64,000 nt of DNA, taken from assembly GCF_022809095.1 (NCBI RefSeq), contig NZ_JALAZE010000002.1:372001-436000 (forward strand), written 5' to 3'. Made by a program: the position numbers and the translations under genes. Under the pieces are notes generated by a model. That model did not search any database. It was given only the letters and a program-made list of their open reading frames with translations, and was not told where the DNA came from. This document shows positions 19,976 through 29,272 of the stretch, in pieces (the stretch's first letter is position 1; every line of letters begins with the position of its first letter). The stretch is from Bacillus kexueae (lineage in GTDB: Bacteria; Bacillota; Bacilli; Bacillales; Aeribacillaceae).

Positions 19976-20644
19976 ATGGCAAACATTGCAAACATGATTG
20001 ATCATACAGCTCTAAAACCTGAACTAACAAAACAACAAATTTTAACTCTTTGTGAAGAAGCGAAAGAGTATTCCTTCGCATCTGTTTGTGTGAATCCAAC
20101 TTGGGTTAAGACTGCCGCAGAAGCATTAAAAGGAACTGAAGTAAAAGTATGTACTGTAATTGGTTTTCCTCTTGGAGCAAACACACCAGAAACGAAAGCG
20201 TTTGAAACAACAAATGCGATTGAAAATGGTGCTACTGAAGTTGATATGGTAATCAACATCGGTGCATTAAAGGATAAAGACTATGAATTAGTGGAAAGAG
20301 ATATCCGTGCTGTTGTTGATGCGGCAAAAGGGAAAGCGTTAACAAAGGTTATTATTGAAACATGTCTGTTAACAGAAGAAGAGAAAGTGAAAGCTTGTGA
20401 GCTTTCAGTTAAAGCTGGCGCAGACTATGTAAAAACATCTACAGGATTCTCAACAGGTGGAGCAACTGTAGAAGACATTCAATTAATGAGAAAGACAGTA
20501 GGACCTGAAATCGGTGTGAAAGCATCAGGTGGAGTACGTGATCGTAAAGGTGCCGAAGCGATGGTAGAAGCTGGTGCTACTCGTATCGGTGCAAGCTCTG
20601 GCGTAGCTATCGTTAAAGGTGAAACTTCAACGAGTGATTATTAA
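19976..20644 (+). CDS. deoC: Deoxyribose-phosphate aldolase
   Basis: Class I aldolase of 222 residues that splits 2-deoxyribose-5-phosphate into glyceraldehyde-3-phosphate and acetaldehyde in deoxynucleoside catabolism. The Schiff-base lysine lies in [14 protein letters not shown] (near 152) and the helper lysine in GVKASGG (near 181). [15 protein letters not shown] (near 84) carries active-site residues. The Shine-Dalgarno gaagggag is 9-10 bases before the ATG. It is not linked to other deo genes here. Confidence 0.97.
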   Translation: MANIANMIDHTALKPELTKQQILTLCEEAKEYSFASVCVNPTWVKTAAEALKGTEVKVCTVIGFPLGANTPETKAFETTNAIENGATEVDMVINIGALKDKDYELVERDIRAVVDAAKGKALTKVIIETCLLTEEEKVKACELSVKAGADYVKTSTGFSTGGATVEDIQLMRKTVGPEIGVKASGGVRDRKGAEAMVEAGATRIGASSGVAIVKGETSTSDY

Positions 20645-20670
20645 TAAGCTGAAAAAGCATCCGATAGAAA

Positions 20671-20697
20671 AACGTAAATCTAAAGAGGATTTACGTT
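20671..20697. promoter_or_regulatory. Perfect palindrome overlapping the rpsU promoter
   Basis: AACGTAAATC, 7-base loop TAAAGAG, GATTTACGTT. The right arm runs into the -35 of the rpsU promoter. It could be the deoC hairpin terminator (no U-run follows) or an operator. Confidence 0.5.
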
Positions 20698-20724
20698 GAC
20701 CAAAATTAATGATTATATTATACT
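20696..20724 (+). promoter_or_regulatory. SigA-type promoter for rpsU-yqeY
   Basis: TTGACC (20696-20701), 17-base spacer, TATACT (20719-20724), 67 bases before the rpsU ATG. Confidence 0.8.
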
Positions 20725-20791
20725 ATGTTAGTACATGTTTCTTTAAGGAACATAAATGTTGATTGGTTTCGTTCGGAGGGAGGGAAATAGG

Positions 20792-20965
20792 ATGTCTAAA
20801 ACAGTAGTTCGTAAAAACGAATCGCTTGAAGATGCTCTTCGTCGCTTCAGACGCCAAGTATCTAAAACTGGTACTTTGCAAGAAGTAAGAAAACGCGAGT
20901 TCTATGAAAAGCCTAGCGTTAAACGTAAGAAGAAGTCTGAAGCTGCTAGAAAACGCAAATACTAA
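20792..20965 (+). CDS. rpsU: 30S ribosomal protein S21
   Basis: Very basic protein of 57 residues: [20 protein letters not shown] at the start and a [14 protein letters not shown] tail, typical of S21, which helps 30S recognise mRNA and in B. subtilis influences motility. The ATG at 20792 follows ggagggaggg; 12 upstream codons are not part of the family. It is followed 14 bases later by yqeY, as in B. subtilis. Confidence 0.98.
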   Translation: MSKTVVRKNESLEDALRRFRRQVSKTGTLQEVRKREFYEKPSVKRKKKSEAARKRKY

Positions 20966-20979
20966 AAGAGGGTGTTCGT

Positions 20980-21426
20980 ATGAGTCTTCTTGAGCGTTTA
21001 AACCAAGACATGAAACAAGCGATGAAAAATAAAGAAAAGGATCGACTTACTGTAATCCGTATGGTGAAAGCCTCATTACAAAATGAGGGTATTAAGCTTG
21101 GAAAAAGTGAGTTGACCGATGAAGAGGAACTAACCGTTCTTTCTCGTGAACTTAAGCAACGCAAAGACTCCCTCCAGGAATTTAGCAATGCAGGTCGCTC
21201 AGATTTAGTTGAAAAAATTCAATCTGAAATCGACATTTTAAATCATTACATGCCTGAACAGCTTTCGGAAGAAGAGCTTCTTCAAATTGTTCAAGAAACA
21301 ATTGCTGAAGTGAATGCATCTTCGAAAGCAGATATGGGTAAAGTAATGGGTGCCATTATGCCTAAAGTTAAAGGTAAGGCAGATGGATCGCTTGTGAATA
21401 AAATTGTACTGCAACAATTATCATAA
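20980..21426 (+). CDS. yqeY: GatB/YqeY domain-containing protein
   Basis: Protein of 148 residues. The fold resembles the tRNA-binding tail of GatB (aspartyl/glutamyl-tRNA amidotransferase): the N-terminal helical part starts [18 protein letters not shown] and includes [10 protein letters not shown]. The C-terminal helical part includes [14 protein letters not shown] and [19 protein letters not shown], the conserved YqeY tail. The role is not settled; a tRNA-linked role is inferred from homology and from the rpsU neighbour. Confidence 0.93.
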   Translation: MSLLERLNQDMKQAMKNKEKDRLTVIRMVKASLQNEGIKLGKSELTDEEELTVLSRELKQRKDSLQEFSNAGRSDLVEKIQSEIDILNHYMPEQLSEEELLQIVQETIAEVNASSKADMGKVMGAIMPKVKGKADGSLVNKIVLQQLS

Positions 21427-21438
21427 TATAGAACAATA

Positions 21439-21462
21439 GGCACCTTGATAAGGTGTCTTTTG
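21439..21462 (+). terminator. Terminator after rpsU-yqeY
   Basis: GGCACCTT, loop GAT, AAGGTGTC, then TTTTG. Confidence 0.8.
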
Positions 21463-21654
21463 TTTATTGTCTGGCAGCTTGTAATATGGAATGACCTGAA
21501 TCAGCAATCTAATTTGATTGTAAGAGGTCATGGAAGTTCCAGCTCAAAATGCATTTCACAGTTGTTGGCATGTCTATTTCAAACACCCACTCAACAATCA
21601 CTTATTATTTTTAGAAAATTCCTGTAGAACTCATCATACATATGATTAAAAAAG

Positions 21655-21680
21655 TGAAACCTATTAACGATGGAAACGTA
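21655..21680 (+). promoter_or_regulatory. Sigma-W promoter of yqeZ-floA-yqfB
   Basis: TGAAAC (21655-21660), exactly 16 bases, CGTA (21677-21680): a perfect ECF sigma-W type promoter. yqeZ-yqfA-yqfB is a known sigma-W operon of B. subtilis, so the cell-envelope stress link is conserved. The promoter lies downstream of the first in-frame ATG (21642), which rules that start out. Confidence 0.92.
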
Positions 21681-21719
21681 ATACATAAGGAAGGTGAACA
21701 TGAAAGGAGGGGAGAAGAT

Positions 21720-23048
21720 ATGCGCCCTTTCATTAAGTTAGCAAGCTTTTTGAGTATTATCCTTTTAATATTTAGTTATCTCATGTTAGGGAATTCTTCT
21801 ACTTCAGAAGCTCAGTCAGATAAAGTATATGTGATATCTGTAGAAGATACAGTCGAAAAAGGGTTGGCTGCTTACATTGAAAGATCCGTAAAAGAAGCAG
21901 AAGAAGAGGGAGCGAATATCATTATCCTTGAGCTTGATACACCGGGTGGAGACGTTGAGGCGGCAGTTAATATTGCGAAGACATTAAATGGCACAAATAT
22001 TAAGACCGTTGCATTCGTTAATAAGCGAGCAATCTCAGCGGGTGCTTACATGGCTTTAAACACTGACGAGATTTATTTTCATCCTAGTGGAACGATGGGA
22101 GCAGCCGCGATTATTGATTTAGAAGGAAATACGGCGGATAAAAAAGCAGTTTCGTTTTGGAAAGCGGAAATGATTAACGCAGCAGAAGCCCATCAACTAA
22201 ACCCGATTTACGCTGAAGCAATGGTCGATGATTCTATTGATTTAAAAGAAGTAGGAGCGCCAAAAGGGGAATTGTTGACATTAACAGCCAATAAAGCGGT
22301 TGAAGTGGGATATGCTAAAGGTATCGTAACGTCTGTCAATGAGTTATTGTCTGAGTTGGATATTCAGAACGCTTCCGTTATGCAATCGGATGTAACTATT
22401 GCAGAAAAAATTGCTCGTTTCTTAACCCATCCTGTCGTAGTACCAATCTTGCTCTCCATCGGGAGCATCGGACTTGTGTTAGAATTGTATAGTCCAGGTT
22501 TTGGTATACCAGGGCTTATGGGACTGTCATCGTTACTTTTATTCTTTTACGGGCATCAAGTTGCAGGGCTAGCTGGAATGGAGTCGTTTATTTTATTCAT
22601 AGGAGGAATTTTGTTAATCATTGCAGAATTCTTTTTACCAGGTGGTATCGCTGGGTTAATTGGAGCGATTTCTATAATTGTTAGCTTATTTTTAGCTTCT
22701 GGTAATATTTTTCAAATGGCCATTTCTTTAATTATTGCTGTAATTGTCGCCATTACCGTTTTAATTTTAATGACGAAGGTGTTTGGTAAACGTATGAAAT
22801 TTTTCCGGAAAATTATTTTAAGTGATCGAACAACAACGGAAAAAGGGTATGTATCAAATGAAACGAGAGTCGACCTCATTGGGAAGGTCGGAATCGCCAT
22901 CACAACTTTACGTCCATCAGGAACAGCCCTTTTTGACGACGAACGGCTTGATGTTGTAACAGAAGGAAGTTATATTGAAAAAGGTAAGAGAGTTAAAGTT
23001 ATGAAAACAGAAGGTTCCAAAATTATTGTAAGAGAAGTATTAGATTAG
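21720..23048 (+). CDS. yqeZ: NfeD family membrane serine protease-like protein
   Basis: Protein of 442 residues, the long NfeD (ClpP-class) type. There is a signal/anchor at about 5-27, then a ClpP-like domain (about 38-240) with LDTPGGDV near 75 and AISAGAYM near 103, whose serine is the probable nucleophile. Four to five membrane helices lie at about 240-360, and a C-terminal OB-fold NfeD domain at about 375-442. NfeD proteins occur next to flotillins and are linked to membrane domain function. The ATG at 21720 follows aaggagggg. The gene is 10 bases upstream of floA. Confidence 0.94.
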   Translation: MRPFIKLASFLSIILLIFSYLMLGNSSTSEAQSDKVYVISVEDTVEKGLAAYIERSVKEAEEEGANIIILELDTPGGDVEAAVNIAKTLNGTNIKTVAFVNKRAISAGAYMALNTDEIYFHPSGTMGAAAIIDLEGNTADKKAVSFWKAEMINAAEAHQLNPIYAEAMVDDSIDLKEVGAPKGELLTLTANKAVEVGYAKGIVTSVNELLSELDIQNASVMQSDVTIAEKIARFLTHPVVVPILLSIGSIGLVLELYSPGFGIPGLMGLSSLLLFFYGHQVAGLAGMESFILFIGGILLIIAEFFLPGGIAGLIGAISIIVSLFLASGNIFQMAISLIIAVIVAITVLILMTKVFGKRMKFFRKIILSDRTTTEKGYVSNETRVDLIGKVGIAITTLRPSGTALFDDERLDVVTEGSYIEKGKRVKVMKTEGSKIIVREVLD

Positions 23049-23058
23049 GAGGTAAAGT

Positions 23059-24045
23059 ATGGACCCGTCAACATTTTTATTACTAGGTTTAATTGCTATT
23101 GGTTTTATATTATTGGCCGTATTATTTACTTTCGTCCCGGTAATGCTATGGATTTCAGCCCTTGCTGCTGGTGTTCGTATCAGCATCTTCACGCTTATTG
23201 GAATGAGGCTTCGTCGAGTTATTCCTAGTCGTGTAATTAATCCATTAATTAAAGCTCATAAAGCGGGATTAGATGTAACGACAAATCAACTTGAGAGCCA
23301 CTATTTAGCAGGTGGTAATGTAGATCGCGTTGTTAATGCTTTAATTGCAGCAGAACGAGCAAACATTGAACTATCATTTGAACGTTGTGCTGCGATCGAC
23401 CTCGCAGGACGCGATGTGTTAGAAGCTGTTCAAATGAGTGTCAATCCAAAAGTGATTGAAACTCCTTTTATCGCCGGTGTAGCCATGGATGGTATTGAAG
23501 TCAAAGCAAAAGCAAGAATTACGGTTCGTGCTAACATTGACCGACTTGTCGGTGGTGCTGGTGAAGACACAATTATTGCCCGTGTTGGGGAAGGAATCGT
23601 TAGTACGATTGGTTCCTCTAGTAACCATAAAAAAGTATTGGAAAATCCAGATTTAATTTCTCAAACTGTTTTAGGAAAAGGGCTAGATTCTGGAACGGCT
23701 TTTGAAATCTTATCTATTGATATTGCAGATGTTGATATCGGTAAGAATATTGGAGCCATTCTTCAAACGGATCAAGCAGAAGCGGATAAAAATATTGCAC
23801 AAGCGAAGGCGGAAGAACGTCGAGCAATGGCTGTTGCCAAAGAACAAGAGATGCGTGCAAAAGTTGAGGAAATGAGAGCGAAAGTAGTGGAAGCTGAGGC
23901 TCAAGTACCATTAGCGATGGCCGAGGCACTACGTTCAGGTAATATTGGTGTAATGGACTATATGAACATAAAAAACATTAGTGCAGATACTGAAATGCGT
24001 GATTCAATTGGAAAGCTGACGAAGGAACAGGAAGATGAAGAGTAA
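23059..24045 (+). CDS. floA: Flotillin-like protein FloA
   Basis: Scaffold protein of 328 residues that organises functional membrane microdomains. There is an N-terminal membrane hairpin (about 5-40), an SPFH-like domain (about 45-230, including [19 protein letters not shown] and [19 protein letters not shown]), and a coiled coil rich in Ala/Glu (about 235-290, with [20 protein letters not shown]). The length is near that of B. subtilis FloA (YqfA). Co-transcribed with yqeZ from the sigma-W promoter. Confidence 0.97.
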   Translation: MDPSTFLLLGLIAIGFILLAVLFTFVPVMLWISALAAGVRISIFTLIGMRLRRVIPSRVINPLIKAHKAGLDVTTNQLESHYLAGGNVDRVVNALIAAERANIELSFERCAAIDLAGRDVLEAVQMSVNPKVIETPFIAGVAMDGIEVKAKARITVRANIDRLVGGAGEDTIIARVGEGIVSTIGSSSNHKKVLENPDLISQTVLGKGLDSGTAFEILSIDIADVDIGKNIGAILQTDQAEADKNIAQAKAEERRAMAVAKEQEMRAKVEEMRAKVVEAEAQVPLAMAEALRSGNIGVMDYMNIKNISADTEMRDSIGKLTKEQEDEE

Positions 24046-24072
24046 GTTCTACTTCGCTAAGGAGATGGAACG

Positions 24073-24489
24073 ATGAATATAATCGATATACTATTTGAGA
24101 ACCCGCTCATTATAGCGCTCCTTATTTGGATGCTCTCCTCTTTGTTTGGAGGGAAGAAAAAGAGCGAAGAACAAGAAGTAAGAAGGTCAAAACCTCAAGT
24201 CAAAAAGCAAGAGGTACCAAAGGAAGTGCAGGTCACAAAGCAAGTGGCGGAGCAAACAAATATTAAGTCCGAAATTGAAAAGCGGTATGAAGAGCTGAAA
24301 AACCGTCAAAATTCCAGTGAGCGTCTTGTTCCGCAAAAACAACCAATCAGAATTACTAAACAGAGCGAAAGAAGTAAAACGAAAAAGACAAAGCTTGATC
24401 TTCGTTCTCCAGTCCAAGGGATTGTTTGGAGTGAAATTTTAAGAGAGCCGAGGTCAAAGCGTCCTTACCACCCTTCAAAACGAAATTAA
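24073..24489 (+). CDS. yqfB: YqfB family protein
   Basis: Protein of 138 residues with one N-terminal membrane span (about 7-25, NPLIIALLIWMLSSLFGG) and a long charged, Lys/Glu/Gln-rich cytoplasmic part. The C-terminal tail contains the ordered segment SPVQGIVWSEILREPRSKRP. Third gene of the sigma-W operon after floA, as in B. subtilis. The function is unknown; a role with FloA is inferred from co-transcription only. Confidence 0.82.
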   Translation: MNIIDILFENPLIIALLIWMLSSLFGGKKKSEEQEVRRSKPQVKKQEVPKEVQVTKQVAEQTNIKSEIEKRYEELKNRQNSSERLVPQKQPIRITKQSERSKTKKTKLDLRSPVQGIVWSEILREPRSKRPYHPSKRN

Positions 24490-24502
24490 AATAATGGTTT
24501 TA

Positions 24503-24549
24503 GAACCCCCATTCTTCTCATAAATATGAGATGAAAGGGGGTTCTTTTT
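24503..24549 (+). terminator. Long terminator hairpin that buries the yqfC ribosome binding site
   Basis: GAACCCCC (24503-24510) pairs with GGGGGTTC (24537-24544), and the interior (TTC/GAA and TCTCAT/ATGAGA) pairs too, giving about 17 bp with two mismatches, followed by TTTTT. The right arm includes the only yqfC Shine-Dalgarno (AAAGGGGG) and the U-tract touches the ATG at 24550. CATAAATA in the apical part resembles a sigma-E -10; no clear -35 is visible. Confidence 0.8.
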
Positions 24550-24834
24550 ATGGTGAGTAAATGGCGACAACGAGTTACAAAATGGATGACAAGATCGTTA
24601 GAAGTTCCTCCTGATGTCATGATGGATTTACCCCGAATTACGATGATTGGACAGTTGCATATTTACATAGAAAATCATAAAGGACTATTAACGTTTACAG
24701 ATCAGGAAGTTCGATTGTTATTAAAGCAAGGGCAACTACTAATTAAAGGGAGTCACTTTGTCATTAAGACCATTCTTCCAGAAGAAATTTTACTCGAGGG
24801 TGAGATTGAGAAAGTGATGTTCATCGATCAGTAA
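24550..24834 (+). CDS. yqfC: Sporulation protein YqfC
   Basis: Protein of 94 residues. VPPDVMMDLPRITMIGQLHIYIENHKGL is the recognisable YqfC core (about residues 19-47), followed by GQLLIKGSHFVIKTILPEEILLEGEI. In B. subtilis yqfC-yqfD belong to the sigma-E (mother cell) regulon and yqfD is needed for efficient sporulation. The ATG directly abuts the terminator U-tract of the upstream operon and its Shine-Dalgarno lies inside that hairpin, so translation from read-through RNA should be poor. A gap of 15 bases separates it from yqfD. Confidence 0.92.
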   Translation: MVSKWRQRVTKWMTRSLEVPPDVMMDLPRITMIGQLHIYIENHKGLLTFTDQEVRLLLKQGQLLIKGSHFVIKTILPEEILLEGEIEKVMFIDQ

Positions 24835-24849
24835 TGGGAGGGAATATAG

Positions 24850-26037
24850 TTGAAAAATATATGGATGTATTTCTTTACTGGAACAGTGCAAGTGGTGATA
24901 GAAGGAAAAGGTGTTGAACGGTTTTTAAATGACTGTATTCGAGAGGACATTTCAATTTGGAATGTCCGAAGAAGACAGGATAATGCCGTTTTATTTACGA
25001 TGCGCCTTCAAGATGTACAGGCACTTCGCATCGTTGTTCGACGAAATGAATGCTCATGTCATTTTTCAAAACGAATGGGACTTCCCTTTTGGGTGAAGCG
25101 GTCAAAACGGAATATTGGGTTTATTGGTGGAATATTCTCTTTTTTTATTATAACGTTTCTTCTTTCCAATATGGTTTGGGGGATTGATATAGAAGGAGCT
25201 GAACCCAAAACAGAACATTTGTTAGAAAAAGAATTGAAAAAGATAGGAATCAAAACGGGTGCATTTCAGTTTTTCCTACCTGAACCTGATGAGATTCAGA
25301 AAAAAGTGCTAGAGGAGTTAAATGAGGTTACGTGGATTGGTGTGGACGTAAACGGGACAACCTACCATATTAAAGTGGTTGAGAAAAAACAACCAGAGGA
25401 CCAAGAATATGTTCAACCACAACACATTGTGGCAACGAAAGATGCGGTAATATCGAAAATGTTTGTGGAAAAAGGATTACCGATGGTTGGGATTCATGAA
25501 CACGTTAAAAAGGGGCAAATTCTCGTTTCAGGGATAATTGGTACTGAAGAGAATGAACAATTAGTTGGTGCAAAGGGAGAAATATACGGTGAAACATGGT
25601 ATGTTACGACGGTAGAAATTCCAATGAAAACGAAATTTGAAGTGCTAACCGGTGAACATAAATCTAAATATAAACTACGTATGTTTGGTTTGGACATTCC
25701 TATTTGGGGATTTGGAAAAGTGGATTTTGCTCAATTTGAGAAAGAACGAATTGAGAAAACATTGAAATTTCTTCATTGGGAACTACCTGTTGATTACGTG
25801 CGTGAAACATATCGTCAGTCAGAAGAAGTAAATCGGACATACACGAAGGAACAAGCAATTGAGCAAGGGATTTCTCTAGCAACCGCTAATTTACAAGAAA
25901 AGTTAGATGAACAGGAAGAAATACTAGAAGAAAAAGTTTTGCACCAAAGCTTTGAGAATGGTAAAGTTAAGATGAAAATACTTTTCCAAGTTATTGAAGA
26001 TATTGTGGAAACTAAACCAATCGTGCAGGGAGATTGA
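24850..26037 (+). CDS. yqfD: Sporulation protein YqfD
   Basis: Protein of 395 residues with a TTG start behind gggaggg. A short N-terminal cytosolic domain (about 1-85) precedes a membrane span at about 90-113 (IGGIFSFFIITFLLSNMVWG). A large extracytoplasmic part follows, with ATKDAVISKMFVEKGLPMV and LVSGIIGTEE. Required for full sporulation in B. subtilis; the molecular role is not clear. Translationally close to yqfC upstream and phoH 3 bases downstream. Confidence 0.94.
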   Translation: MKNIWMYFFTGTVQVVIEGKGVERFLNDCIREDISIWNVRRRQDNAVLFTMRLQDVQALRIVVRRNECSCHFSKRMGLPFWVKRSKRNIGFIGGIFSFFIITFLLSNMVWGIDIEGAEPKTEHLLEKELKKIGIKTGAFQFFLPEPDEIQKKVLEELNEVTWIGVDVNGTTYHIKVVEKKQPEDQEYVQPQHIVATKDAVISKMFVEKGLPMVGIHEHVKKGQILVSGIIGTEENEQLVGAKGEIYGETWYVTTVEIPMKTKFEVLTGEHKSKYKLRMFGLDIPIWGFGKVDFAQFEKERIEKTLKFLHWELPVDYVRETYRQSEEVNRTYTKEQAIEQGISLATANLQEKLDEQEEILEEKVLHQSFENGKVKMKILFQVIEDIVETKPIVQGD

Positions 26038-26040
26038 AGA

Positions 26041-27006
26041 ATGCCAGAAGATTTAGTAACCATTAAACAACAATTGCAAAATCCAAACGAGGCAATAGCA
26101 TTATTTGGAATACACGACGCGAATTTGAAGCGAATTGAAGAAGATTTAGATGTAAGGATAGTAACTCGTGGAGAATCGCTATCTGTGTCAGGAGAGCCTG
26201 ATCGTGTTCAAATGGTGGATAAGCTATTGCAAGCGTTATTAAATGTGATTCGAAAAGGAGTTCATATTTCGGAACGTGATGTTTTATACGCTGTTCGGAT
26301 GGCGCAAAATGGGTCGATTGATTCGTTTGAAAACTTATATGATGAAGAAATTGCGAAAACAGCTAAGGGTAAGTCCATTCGTGTTAAAACGATCGGACAG
26401 CGAACTTATATACAAGAAATCAAGAAAAAAGATTTAGTATTTGGGATAGGACCAGCAGGAACTGGAAAGACCTTTTTGGCTGTAGTCATGGCTGTTCACG
26501 CGTTAAAAAACGGGTTTGTGAACAAAATTATATTAACAAGGCCGGCTGTTGAAGCGGGTGAAAGCTTAGGGTTTTTACCTGGAGACTTAAAGGAAAAGGT
26601 CGACCCGTATTTACGTCCTTTATATGATGCGTTACACGAAGTATTAGGTGCAGATCATACCGCTCGATTAATCGAGCGGGGGACAATCGAAATTGCTCCA
26701 TTAGCTTATATGAGGGGGCGAACTCTTGAAGATGCTTTCGTTATTTTAGACGAAGCCCAAAACACGACTCCAGCTCAAATGAAGATGTTTTTAACTCGAT
26801 TAGGGTTCGGGTCGAAAATGATTATTACGGGTGATATTTCGCAAGTCGACCTCCCAAAAGGGGTTAAATCTGGACTTGCAGTAGCAAAGGAAACGTTAAA
26901 AGATATAAAAGGAATTGCGTTTGTTGAATTACAGCAAGCAGATGTTGTCCGTCATCCGCTCGTTGCCAAAATCATTCAAGCCTATGACCAAAACCTTTCT
27001 TCGTAA
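26041..27006 (+). CDS. phoH: PhoH-like ATPase
   Basis: P-loop ATPase of 321 residues. An N-terminal KH-like region (about 20-75) precedes the PhoH domain, with Walker A GPAGTGKT near 137-144, RPAVEAGESLGFLPGD near 168 and Walker B VILDEAQN near 234-241. PhoH proteins are linked to RNA metabolism and often lie beside ybeY, as here (pgpH intervenes). The gene begins 3 bases after yqfD and has its own terminator. Confidence 0.95.
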   Translation: MPEDLVTIKQQLQNPNEAIALFGIHDANLKRIEEDLDVRIVTRGESLSVSGEPDRVQMVDKLLQALLNVIRKGVHISERDVLYAVRMAQNGSIDSFENLYDEEIAKTAKGKSIRVKTIGQRTYIQEIKKKDLVFGIGPAGTGKTFLAVVMAVHALKNGFVNKIILTRPAVEAGESLGFLPGDLKEKVDPYLRPLYDALHEVLGADHTARLIERGTIEIAPLAYMRGRTLEDAFVILDEAQNTTPAQMKMFLTRLGFGSKMIITGDISQVDLPKGVKSGLAVAKETLKDIKGIAFVELQQADVVRHPLVAKIIQAYDQNLSS

Positions 27007-27009
27007 AGT

Positions 27010-27039
27010 AAAGGCCCGTTTAAATACGGGTCCTTTTTT
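27010..27039 (+). terminator. Terminator after phoH
   Basis: AAGG-CCCGT, loop TTAAAT, ACGGG-TCCTTTTTT. Confidence 0.85.
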
Positions 27040-27101
27040 ACAATCGTTAAGGAACGCGGGAAAGGTGACAAGTTGAGTGGACAAATGAGAATAAAAAAGA
27101 G

Positions 27102-27134
27102 CCATCACAACGAGAAAAAGGTGATGGGGAGGGA
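27102..27134 (+). promoter_or_regulatory. Hairpin adjoining the pgpH Shine-Dalgarno
   Basis: CCATCAC (27102-27108) and GTGATGG (27121-27127) pair perfectly around a 12-base loop; the Shine-Dalgarno GGGGAGGG starts within the last stem bases. Folding could reduce translation of pgpH, whose start is TTG. Confidence 0.45.
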
Positions 27135-27139
27135 AAAAT

Positions 27140-29272
27140 TTGAGTAAGAAAATTCGTTTTCGAAAAATTCAGTCGTTGCATTTTGGATTATATCCAGTCC
27201 TTTCAATTATACTGTTCGTCGTTCTTTTCAGTAATGTTAAACCCGATACATTTGATGTGAAGCTCTTTACAATAAGTGATCAAACCATATATGCTCCAGC
27301 TACAATTGTTGATGAAGAAATGACTGAACAGCGTAGAGATGAAGCAGCAGCTAGTGTTGAGGACCAATATGTACTAAACGTAGAGTTTGCTGATAATAGT
27401 GTATCGATGGTTGAATCCATTTTTGATCAAATTATCGAAGTTTCAAAAAAAGCAAGTGAAAATAGTGAAAATCCTGAAGAAGTAGTAGAAATCTCTAATG
27501 AAGAGAAATTGAATCAATTACAAAACGCGTTGAAAACGCAAGGGTACGAACAAATTCCGACGGATGTTTTGACAACGCTCTTAACAGCAGAGGAAACCGA
27601 TTTAAAGGTTGCGAGAGAGTCGGTAGTCACCGCTGTCAATAAAATTATGAATAATCCAATAACCGTTGAGAAGGTAGATGAAGCAAGAGAAAATGTTAAG
27701 GATAACCTTCCATATGGAAATGTTTCAAGTGGATTAATGGATGCCGCAGCTAAGATTGGAGAAATCGCCATTATTCCGAACTATACATATGATTTAGAAG
27801 CGACTGAACAAAAGCGCGAGGAAGCTAGAGAAGAAGTTCAGGAAGTTCAAATAAAGCAGGGACAAATTATTGTAGAAGAAGGGCAAATAATCGACCGTGA
27901 AGTGTATCGAAAACTGGACTTATTAGGCTTGTTAGATAACAAATACACATTCCAGCCCTTTATAGGTCTTGCGTTACTCATTTTATTAATGGTATCATTA
28001 CTTGCCTACTATTTTGAAAAAGAGAAGGAATTTTATATTACAAAGCGACAGTCTCTATTGTTGTATACTATTATATTCAGTATTACGCTTGCTTTAATGA
28101 AGATTGTTAGCTTGTTTCAAGAAATGGATTACACCTACATTGGATTCATAGTGCCTGTGTCGATGGGTGTCATGTTAATTAAGTTATTAATTAATGATCG
28201 GCTTGCATTCTTAACAAGTTTACTTCTGGCGGTTTGTGGAAGTTTAATATTTAATGAGGGTGTGACAAGCACCTTTAACTTTGTGATTGGACTATACTAT
28301 TTATGTGGCTCATTAGCAGCAATGTTATTTTTAGGAGAGCATAATGTCCGTTCGAAGATTTTACAAGCTGGCTTGTTCGTTTCTTTTGTAAACGTTTTTG
28401 TGATTACGTCCATCATTTTAATTCAAAATGCCAATACGACAAATCTTGAAATTGGATCGTATTTCGTTATGGCCGTTGTTTCGGGAGTAGTGTCATCTGT
28501 GCTAACGATTGGATTTATGCCATTTTTTGAATCTGGTTTTGGCATTTTATCAACGATGAGATTAATTGAACTATCAAATCCCAATCACCCTTTGTTAAGG
28601 AAAATACTAACTGAAGCGCCTGGAACGTATCATCATAGCGTCATGGTGGCTAATTTAGCAGAGTCTGCATGTGAAGCAATTGGGGCAAATGGATTATTAG
28701 CTCGAGTTGGTAGTTATTATCACGACATAGGTAAAACGAAGAGACCACATTATTTTATAGAAAATCAAATGAACATGGAAAATCCACATGATAAGTTATC
28801 CGCTCAATTAAGTAAAAACATTATTATCGCACACGCAACTGAGGGAGCAGAAATGCTTCGTAAATTTAAAATGCCGAAGGAGTTTATTGATATAGCTGAA
28901 CAGCATCATGGAACTTCCTTGCTCAAATTCTTTTATCATAAAGCAAAAGAAAATAGCGAACATGATGTTTTGGAAGAGGAGTTTAGATACCCTGGCCCTA
29001 AACCACAAACGAGAGAAGTGGCAGTCATCTCAATTGCTGATAGCGTTGAAGCGGCCGTTCGTTCACTTAAAAATCCGACACCTGATAAAATTGAAAAGCT
29101 TGTCCAATCGATTATAAAAGATCGAATACAAGACGGACAATTTGATGAGTGTGACATTACTATAAGAGAGTTGGATTTGGTGGCTAAATCGTTTTGTGAA
29201 ACCATGAAAGGTATTTTCCATTCTAGAATCGAGTATCCCGAAATATCAGATAAGAAGGTGAATCAAGGTTGA
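27140..29272 (+). CDS. pgpH: Cyclic-di-AMP phosphodiesterase PgpH (7TM-HD)
   Basis: Protein of 710 residues with a TTG start. There is a membrane helix at about 14-32, an extracellular 7TMR-HD domain (about 50-270), seven membrane helices (about 275-470) and a cytoplasmic HD domain. HD residues are visible in [14 protein letters not shown] near 495, [14 protein letters not shown] near 525, HATEGAEML near 562 and EQHHGT near 583. The family hydrolyses c-di-AMP to pApA, controlling K+ and osmotic homeostasis. The stop overlaps the ybeY start (TTGA). Confidence 0.95.
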   Translation: MSKKIRFRKIQSLHFGLYPVLSIILFVVLFSNVKPDTFDVKLFTISDQTIYAPATIVDEEMTEQRRDEAAASVEDQYVLNVEFADNSVSMVESIFDQIIEVSKKASENSENPEEVVEISNEEKLNQLQNALKTQGYEQIPTDVLTTLLTAEETDLKVARESVVTAVNKIMNNPITVEKVDEARENVKDNLPYGNVSSGLMDAAAKIGEIAIIPNYTYDLEATEQKREEAREEVQEVQIKQGQIIVEEGQIIDREVYRKLDLLGLLDNKYTFQPFIGLALLILLMVSLLAYYFEKEKEFYITKRQSLLLYTIIFSITLALMKIVSLFQEMDYTYIGFIVPVSMGVMLIKLLINDRLAFLTSLLLAVCGSLIFNEGVTSTFNFVIGLYYLCGSLAAMLFLGEHNVRSKILQAGLFVSFVNVFVITSIILIQNANTTNLEIGSYFVMAVVSGVVSSVLTIGFMPFFESGFGILSTMRLIELSNPNHPLLRKILTEAPGTYHHSVMVANLAESACEAIGANGLLARVGSYYHDIGKTKRPHYFIENQMNMENPHDKLSAQLSKNIIIAHATEGAEMLRKFKMPKEFIDIAEQHHGTSLLKFFYHKAKENSEHDVLEEEFRYPGPKPQTREVAVISIADSVEAAVRSLKNPTPDKIEKLVQSIIKDRIQDGQFDECDITIRELDLVAKSFCETMKGIFHSRIEYPEISDKKVNQG

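Noticed and set aside
21642-21719. Longer N-terminus for yqeZ from ATG at 21642
   Set aside because: The perfect sigma-W promoter lies at 21655-21680, downstream of that ATG, and the strong Shine-Dalgarno points to 21720.
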